Of a DNA stretch of 9,698 nucleotides, positions 6,129 through 9,698 are shown one piece after another. A model generated the notes under the pieces. That model searched no databases. It was not told the DNA's origin and saw nothing but the letters and a program-made list of their open reading frames with translations. This DNA comes from CABMGU01 sp035292785 (GTDB lineage Archaea > Nanobdellota > Nanobdellia > Woesearchaeales > ARS49). How positions within the stretch are numbered: position 1 is the first letter of the stretch; each line of letters begins with the position of its first letter. The DNA lies in assembly GCA_035292785.1 (NCBI GenBank), contig DATDPK010000013.1:1-9698 (forward strand). Direction: 5' to 3'. The position numbers were made by a program, and so were the translations under genes.

Positions 6129-6215
6129 GGGCCGTTAGCTCAGCAGGTAGAGCACCCGACTCTTAGTTAATAAGGAGCAATCGGGTGGTCGTGGGTTCAA
6201 ATCCCACACGGCCCG
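6129..6215 (+). tRNA. tRNA-Lys (anticodon CUU) with an intron
   Basis: All four stems fold. The acceptor GGGCCGT (6129-6135) pairs fully with ACGGCCC (6208-6214), and the discriminator is G6215. The D stem is GCTC/GAGC. The anticodon stem is CCCGA (6155-6159) with TCGGG (6181-6185). The T arm is GTGGG-TTCAAAT-CCCAC (6191-6207). The anticodon-stem loop is 21 nt instead of seven. Removing 14 nt after position 37 leaves CUCUUAA, giving anticodon CUU (6162-6164) for lysine. CCA is not encoded. A T-tract (6217-6225) follows and probably ends transcription. Confidence 0.95.
6166..6179 (+). other. 14-nt tRNA intron with a canonical bulge-helix-bulge
   Basis: The intron GTTAATAAGGAGCA sits between positions 37 and 38, the classic archaeal site. 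Anticodon-loop bases CUCU (32-35) pair with intron GGAG as a 4-bp central helix. It is flanked by 3-nt bulges UAG and CAA, each with the cut point between its second and third base, and by the anticodon stem on the outside and a 2-bp UU/AA stem on the inside. This is the form cut by archaeal tRNA splicing endonuclease. Confidence 0.85.
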
Positions 6216-6216
6216 C

Positions 6217-6225
6217 TTTTATTTT
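6217..6225 (+). terminator. T-tract after tRNA-Lys
   Basis: TTTTATTTT begins two bases past the discriminator base; oligo-T tracts end transcription in archaea. Confidence 0.45.
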
Positions 6226-6239
6226 CTCCGTACAAAAGC

Positions 6240-6247
6240 TTAATATA
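6240..6247 (+). promoter_or_regulatory. TATA box of the small membrane protein
   Basis: TTAATATA lies about 40 bases before the ATG at 6284; the expected start, near 6270, precedes a strong ribosome-binding site (GAGGTGA, 6273-6279). Confidence 0.5.
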
Positions 6248-6283
6248 CCAAAAAGCTATCTTCTGAATTAAAGAGGTGATATT

Positions 6284-6529
6284 ATGGCAAAGAAAGATAT
6301 GGGAATGGTGTGCGCGCCAGGACAATGCGGTCCAAAGTGCATTATTTTAGGGCTACTCTCAGCAGCCTTTGCAGCAGGAGGATTATGGTTAGTTGTCGGC
6401 GGCATAATGATGCAAATGGGCGCTGTGGCAATGACAAACGTCTTCCTATGGTACTTCGGAGGATTTGTACTCTGGTGTATTGCAAAGATGTGCAAGATGA
6501 AGTGCTGTGGATACTGTAGAATGATGTAG
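6284..6529 (+). CDS. Cys- and Met-rich small membrane protein
   Basis: An 81-aa protein with two hydrophobic segments (about 20-43 and 46-66) joined by a short Met-rich turn, so a helical hairpin. It has eight cysteines (10, 15, 19, 65, 70, 74, 75, 78) and eleven methionines. The N-terminal C-x4-C-x3-C and the C-terminal C-x4-C-x3-CC-x2-C cluster lie at the two membrane-flanking ends; with two helices both ends should face the same side, probably the cytoplasm, where they could bind a metal or Fe-S centre together. No family was recognised. GAGGTGA five bases upstream fixes the start, and it has its own promoter and a strong terminator, so it is a single-gene unit between tRNA-Lys and the exosome operon. 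Metal binding is inference from residue content only. Confidence 0.75.
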   Translation: MAKKDMGMVCAPGQCGPKCIILGLLSAAFAAGGLWLVVGGIMMQMGAVAMTNVFLWYFGGFVLWCIAKMCKMKCCGYCRMM

Positions 6530-6554
6530 TTTTTCTTTCTTTTTTCTTTTTTTT
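6530..6554 (+). terminator. Strong pyrimidine/oligo-T terminator
   Basis: A 25-base tract of T with only three C begins right after the stop of the small membrane protein. It separates that gene from the exosome operon promoter. Confidence 0.65.
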
Positions 6555-6584
6555 ATTCGTTAGGAACCCAAAACCAGCGCAACG

Positions 6585-6594
6585 TTTATAAATA
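6585..6594 (+). promoter_or_regulatory. TATA box of the exosome superoperon
   Basis: TTTATAAATA is a strong archaeal TATA box with a CAACG stretch before it. Transcription would start near 6616, exactly where the first inverted repeat of the leader begins, leaving a leader of about 75 nt before rnp2. Confidence 0.7.
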
Positions 6595-6615
6595 ACCAAT
6601 TCTTGCTAAAAAGAC

Positions 6616-6671
6616 GTGAGAAAAGGAACGAAATGAAGAAATACTGTTTTCTCACCTAAAATAATTAGGTG
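6616..6671 (+). promoter_or_regulatory. Leader with two competing hairpins
   Basis: GTGAGAAAA (6616-6624) pairs perfectly with TTTTCTCAC (6647-6655) around a 22-nt loop. CACCTAA (6653-6659) pairs perfectly with TTAGGTG (6665-6671) around AATAA. The two share bases 6653-6655, so they cannot both form fully. The first encloses the ribosome-binding site and start of a short upstream ORF, and the stop of that ORF lies in the second. This is the layout expected of a translation-sensitive or ligand-sensitive leader; function is inferred. Confidence 0.45.
6633..6659 (+). CDS. Eight-codon upstream ORF in the exosome operon leader
   Basis: Encodes MKKYCFLT and stops with TAA. AAGGA is placed about five bases before its ATG, so ribosomes could load here. 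It lies wholly inside the operon leader: its start is in the loop of the first inverted repeat, and its last codons and stop are in the shared and second repeat. Sequence GGAACGAAATGAAGAAA around its start is identical to that around the lipoprotein start at 3123. Whether it is translated is unknown; it could serve as a leader peptide or be a by-chance ORF. Confidence 0.3.
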   Translation: MKKYCFLT

Positions 6672-6689
6672 TTATGGGGAAATAAGGAC

Positions 6690-7046
6690 ATGAACAAACT
6701 AAAGCCGTTATTACCGAGCTTAAAGGAGAAAAAAAGGTATTTAGCCTTCGAAATAGTCTCAAAAAGCAAAATAAAGTCTTTTTCAGAGGCAGCAAAGGCA
6801 ATATGGGCATCAACGCTCGCTTTTGCAGGAACAAAAGAAACAGCACGAATGGGGTTAATGGTATTGCCAGAGACATTTAACAAAGACAAACAAAGGGGAC
6901 TAATCAAAATAGGACACAAAAACGTGGAAGAACTAAAAGCAAGCCTTGCGCTAATCAATCAAATAGAACAACAGCCAGTCATAGTCAGGACAATAGGAGT
7001 TTCCGGCATACTGGCAAAAGCAGAAAAGAGGTATATAGCTTCGTGA
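6690..7046 (+). CDS. rnp2: RNase P protein component 2 (Pop5/Rpp14 family)
   Basis: Protein subunit of archaeal RNase P, which removes 5' leaders from pre-tRNA; Pop5 works as a pair with Rpp30 next to the RNA catalytic domain. The 118 aa fit the family (about 120). Visible marks are LPSLKEKKRYLAFEI (8-22), the RGLIKIGHKNVEELKASLAL stretch (69-88), and the closing VIVRTIGVSGILAKAEKRYI (97-116). ATG 6690 is chosen since homologues begin just before the LP-L-EKKRY motif; a GTG at 6669 in frame would add seven residues and falls within the leader hairpin. GGGGA at 6676-6680 is a suitable ribosome-binding site. It is the first gene of the exosome superoperon here; Rpp30, which precedes it in many archaea, is absent from the window. 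Confidence 0.9.
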   Translation: MNKLKPLLPSLKEKKRYLAFEIVSKSKIKSFSEAAKAIWASTLAFAGTKETARMGLMVLPETFNKDKQRGLIKIGHKNVEELKASLALINQIEQQPVIVRTIGVSGILAKAEKRYIAS

Positions 7047-7059
7047 GGAGGATACAAAA

Positions 7060-7815
7060 ATGGTGAAAAGAGACGATGATAACATGCAGCCAATGCCGCA
7101 TCAACTGATGGGGTATGACAGAGCAATAACAATGTTCTCGCCAGACGGGCGACTATTACAAGTTGAGTATGCAAAGAAAACAGTAAGGCAAGGAAGCACA
7201 GCAATCGGAATGGTATGCGCAGACGGAGTACTGCTGGTAGCAGACAAAAGAATAGTAGACAAATTAGTAATTCCGGAAAGCGTTGAAAAAATATTCCAAA
7301 TAGACGACCACATCGCAGCAACAGCATCAGGAATACTTTCTGACGCAAGAGTGCTAATAGAACGAGCACAAGTAAAAGCACAGCAACACAAAGTAACATA
7401 CGACTCGCCAATAGACACAGTATCAGTGGTCAAGGACATCTGCGCACTAAAACAAATGTGCACGCAATCAGGCGGACTAAGACCATTCGGCGTTTCAGTA
7501 ATACTCGCAGGAATTGATGCAGACGGGCCAAAATTGTATGAAACAGACCCGACAGGAATTTACTTCCAGTTCCGAGCAACAGTCATAGGAGAAGGAGAAA
7601 CAGAAATAGAAGAAATCCTGGACAAAGAATTCAGTGAAAAGATGACAATAGAAGAAGGATTAAGACTGGCAATAAATGCCCTGAACAAAATCCTTGACAA
7701 AAACTTCAGCGTTGAAAGAATAGACGCAGCATACATCACCTTGATTGACAAACAATTTGTCAAAATCAAGAAGGATAAATTGGAGAAAGTACTTCGCGAA
7801 GCGAAAAGGAAGTAA
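7060..7815 (+). CDS. psmA: Proteasome subunit alpha
   Basis: Forms the outer seven-membered rings of the 20S proteasome, gating substrate entry and docking the ATPase cap. The 251 aa are of normal length. The alpha signature GYDRAITMFSPDGRLLQVEYA lies at about 18-38 and includes the gate-associated N-terminal residues, and RPFGVSVILAGID is at about 146-158. The lack of a processed N-terminal Thr separates it from the beta subunit. GGAGG at 7047-7051, directly after the rnp2 stop, supports the ATG at 7060; an internal Met at 17 (before GYDRA) is a weaker choice. The gene sits 13 nt after rnp2 and is co-transcribed. The C-terminus is Lys/Arg-rich. Confidence 0.95.
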   Translation: MVKRDDDNMQPMPHQLMGYDRAITMFSPDGRLLQVEYAKKTVRQGSTAIGMVCADGVLLVADKRIVDKLVIPESVEKIFQIDDHIAATASGILSDARVLIERAQVKAQQHKVTYDSPIDTVSVVKDICALKQMCTQSGGLRPFGVSVILAGIDADGPKLYETDPTGIYFQFRATVIGEGETEIEEILDKEFSEKMTIEEGLRLAINALNKILDKNFSVERIDAAYITLIDKQFVKIKKDKLEKVLREAKRK

Positions 7816-7823
7816 CAGAACTT

Positions 7824-8525
7824 ATGGGTGATTCACTTAACCTCGCACGACTCAAAAAAGCATCGGATGTCTTCGAGATAGTTGTCAATCCAGACAAGGC
7901 AATCTACTTCAGAAAACATCCGGAAAGCAACATACGGGATGCATTAGTGTACCCAAAAATCTATTCTGATGTGAAAAAAGGAATTCTCCCATCAGAACAA
8001 AAACTGCAGGCAGTATTCGGAACAACAGACCCATTGGAAGTCTCAAAACAAATCATAATGAAAGGAGACATACAGGTTACGGCAGAATACAGAAAACAAT
8101 TGCTCGAACAAAAACGAAGACAAATAATAGAAATGATACGAAAACAAGGAGTGGACCCGAGAACAAACGCGCCCCATCCATTAACAAGAATAGAAGCAGC
8201 ATTAGAGCAGTCAAAAGCAAAAATAGACGAGTACAAGCCGGCAGAAACCCAAGTACAAGAAATACTAAAACAATTAAGACCGATACTTCCAATAAAAATG
8301 GTCACAAAAGAAATAGACATTACAATACCAGCACAATACGCGCAAAAAGCACACCCGATAATCAAGCACTTCGCAAAAATACTGCGCGAAAACTGGGAAA
8401 ATGACGGCTCCTGGCACGGAATGATAGAAATACCAGGAGGGCTGGAAACAGACCTTTACGACAAACTAAACAACATAGCGCACGGAAGCGTGCAAGCAAA
8501 ATTAATTTCAACGAAAGGTGAGTAA
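7824..8525 (+). CDS. SBDS-family ribosome maturation protein
   Basis: Archaeal orthologue of the Shwachman-Bodian-Diamond protein (Sdo1 in yeast), which with an EF-2-like GTPase releases aIF6 from the new large ribosomal subunit. Its 233 aa show the three expected parts: the N-terminal FYSH domain (about 1-90, with VNPDKAIYFRK and FGTTDPLEVSKQII), the central helical domain with the signature QGVDPRT-APHPLTRIEAA (about 112-131), and the C-terminal ferredoxin-like domain (about 160-233) ending GSVQAKLI. The start is eight bases after the psmA stop, with a weak GGAAG-like site. The neighbours are those seen for SBDS genes in many archaea. Confidence 0.94.
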   Translation: MGDSLNLARLKKASDVFEIVVNPDKAIYFRKHPESNIRDALVYPKIYSDVKKGILPSEQKLQAVFGTTDPLEVSKQIIMKGDIQVTAEYRKQLLEQKRRQIIEMIRKQGVDPRTNAPHPLTRIEAALEQSKAKIDEYKPAETQVQEILKQLRPILPIKMVTKEIDITIPAQYAQKAHPIIKHFAKILRENWENDGSWHGMIEIPGGLETDLYDKLNNIAHGSVQAKLISTKGE

Positions 8526-8527
8526 AA

Positions 8528-9220
8528 ATGAAAGATGAAATAATAGCAAAAGACAAAGAAATAATGACTCCTGGCGAAGTAATCGCAGTAGGAATGAGCT
8601 TTTTGCCAGGCAAAGGCACATACAGGGCAAACGACAAAATACTCGCGCAAAGACTGGGAATGGTCAGCGTGGAAGGCACAGTAATAAAACTCGTGCCACT
8701 ATCAGGCAGATACCTGCCAAAAATAAATGACAGGATAATCGGAAAAGTAATAGACGTACTGATGACTGGATGGAGAATTGAAATAAACTCGCCATATTCT
8801 GCAGTAATGACGCTGAAAGACGCGACATCAGAATTCATACAAAAAGGCGAAGACCTAACAAGATTCTATGCACTTGGAGAACAAGTTATCTGCAAGATTT
8901 CAAACGTTACAAGCCAGAAGCTGATTGATGTAACAATGAAAGGGCCTGGACTGCAAAAATTGCGCGGAGGAAGAATAATCGAAGTCAACTCCCAAAAAGT
9001 TCCGCGAATAATAGGAAAAGACGGAAGCATGGTGGGAATGATAAAAGAAGCAACAGGCTGCGACATAATGGTTGGCCAAAACGGGCTCATATGGATAAGC
9101 GGAGAGCCGGAAGGAGAAGTGCTCGCACTCAAAGCAATAAGAAAAATAGAAGACGAAGCACACATGGCAGGCCTGACAGACAAAATGGCTGCCTGGCTGA
9201 AGACAGGAGGTTCAAAATGA
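8528..9220 (+). CDS. rrp4: Exosome complex RNA-binding protein Rrp4
   Basis: Cap subunit of the archaeal exosome; it sits on the Rrp41/Rrp42 ring and binds RNA entering the central pore. The 230 aa contain the N-terminal domain (about 12-60, PGEVIAVGMSFLPGKGTYR), an S1 domain (about 65-140) and a KH domain (about 150-205) with the GxxG loop in RIIGKDGSMVG. GTGAG in AAAGGTGAGTAAAA, spanning the SBDS stop, is the ribosome-binding site; the gap to SBDS is two bases, and the end overlaps rrp41 by four. Confidence 0.95.
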   Translation: MKDEIIAKDKEIMTPGEVIAVGMSFLPGKGTYRANDKILAQRLGMVSVEGTVIKLVPLSGRYLPKINDRIIGKVIDVLMTGWRIEINSPYSAVMTLKDATSEFIQKGEDLTRFYALGEQVICKISNVTSQKLIDVTMKGPGLQKLRGGRIIEVNSQKVPRIIGKDGSMVGMIKEATGCDIMVGQNGLIWISGEPEGEVLALKAIRKIEDEAHMAGLTDKMAAWLKTGGSK

Positions 9221-9698
9221 CTTATCACAAGAGATTTGACGGTAGAGGGTTTGAAGAACTCAGAAAAATGAGCGCAAAAATAGGAATAATACCAAGAGCA
9301 GACGGCTCGGCAATGTTCCAAGCAGGAAACACAGTAGCATACTGCGCAGTATATGGTCCAAAAGACCTGTATCCAAAATTCATGCAGAATCCTGAGACAG
9401 GAATATTGCGCGTACACTACAACATGATGCCATTCTCAGGCCACGGAGAAAGAGTAAGGCCTGGAGGAAGCAGAAGAAGCAAAGAAATAAGCATGGTAAT
9501 ACAAAATGCGTTATTGCCTGTACTGAACCTGAAAGACTGTCCAAACTCAGTAGTTGACGTGTTCGTAGAATTCCCGCAAACAGACGCAGGAACAAGATGC
9601 GCAGCAATAAACGCAGCAGCAATGGCGCTTGCAGACGCAGGTCTGGAAATGAAAGACCTCGTCACAGCAGTAGCAGCAGGAAGAGTGGAAGACAAAAT
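9217..9698 (+). CDS. rrp41: Exosome catalytic subunit Rrp41, 3' end beyond the right edge
   Basis: RNase PH-fold subunit carrying the phosphorolytic 3'-5' exoribonuclease site of the archaeal exosome, active as a ring with Rrp42. The first 160 residues are visible and the frame is open to the edge, out of about 245 in the family. Visible marks: FDGRGFEELR (7-16), GSAMFQAGNTVAYCAVYGP (30-48), RPGGSRRSKEIS (81-92) with Arg86-Arg87 in the RNA-binding position, and QTDAGTRCAA (121-130) with the phosphate-binding Gly-Thr-Arg. The catalytic Asp pair lies beyond the edge. ATG overlaps the rrp4 stop as ATGA, with GGAGG six bases upstream (9206-9210). rrp42 would be expected next. Confidence 0.93.
   Translation, partial: MTYHKRFDGRGFEELRKMSAKIGIIPRADGSAMFQAGNTVAYCAVYGPKDLYPKFMQNPETGILRVHYNMMPFSGHGERVRPGGSRRSKEISMVIQNALLPVLNLKDCPNSVVDVFVEFPQTDAGTRCAAINAAAMALADAGLEMKDLVTAVAAGRVEDK

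Noticed and set aside
6633..6655. Box C/D guide RNA in the exosome leader, from ATGAAGA resembling a C box
   Set aside because: The C box has a mismatch, and no proper D box (CTGA) or second C'/D' pair is found at the expected spacing.
6669..6689. GTG start for rnp2 seven codons upstream
   Set aside because: It sits in the 3' arm of the second leader hairpin without a ribosome-binding site, and Pop5 homologues start near the residue encoded at 6690.

Overview
The window is archaeal. It carries the start of the archaeal exosome superoperon (RNase P Pop5, proteasome alpha, SBDS, Rrp4, Rrp41 in that order), a tRNA-Lys with a bulge-helix-bulge (BHB) intron in the canonical place, and TATA boxes at about -26 from leaderless starts. 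Base composition is AT-rich and the main genes use ATA, AGA, GCA and ACA codons heavily. Together with many small secreted or membrane proteins and a bacterial-type MetRS, this suggests an uncultivated DPANN-like lineage (for example Woesearchaeota/Pacearchaeota-like). That placement is inference; the sequence does not prove a phylum.

Left part (1-3023): a minus-strand gene runs off the left edge. It encodes a secreted, cysteine-containing protein with a clear signal peptide and diverges from metG. metG is a bacterial/Thermus-like methionyl-tRNA synthetase with one zinc knuckle and a fused C-terminal tRNA-binding OB domain. Its last 46 nt overlap a four-helix membrane protein resembling the TIGR01906/DUF1461 family.

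Middle (3060-6070): a lipoprotein with four cadherin/Ig-like repeats in an A-B-A'-B' order; an unrecognised 108-aa protein; a convergent minus-strand regulator with two Fis/NtrC-like helix-turn-helix units; and, divergent from it, a VapB/VapC-type toxin-antitoxin pair with overlapping ATGA.

Right part (6090-9698): an intron-containing tRNA-Lys(CUU), a Cys/Met-rich two-helix small membrane protein, a strong T-tract terminator, then the promoter and leader of the exosome superoperon. That leader holds an 8-codon upstream ORF and two inverted repeats that share three bases and so compete, an attenuator-like arrangement that I consider the most unusual feature here. The operon then runs rnp2 (Pop5), psmA, SBDS, rrp4 and rrp41 (cut by the right edge), with gaps of 13, 8 and 2 nt and then a 4-nt overlap. 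It couples RNA processing (RNase P, exosome), ribosome maturation (SBDS) and protein turnover (proteasome).

Start signals are mixed: metG, the HTH regulator and vapB appear leaderless, while the secreted protein, the lipoprotein, the small membrane protein, psmA, rrp4 and rrp41 have Shine-Dalgarno sequences. No IS elements, CRISPR arrays or rRNA were seen.
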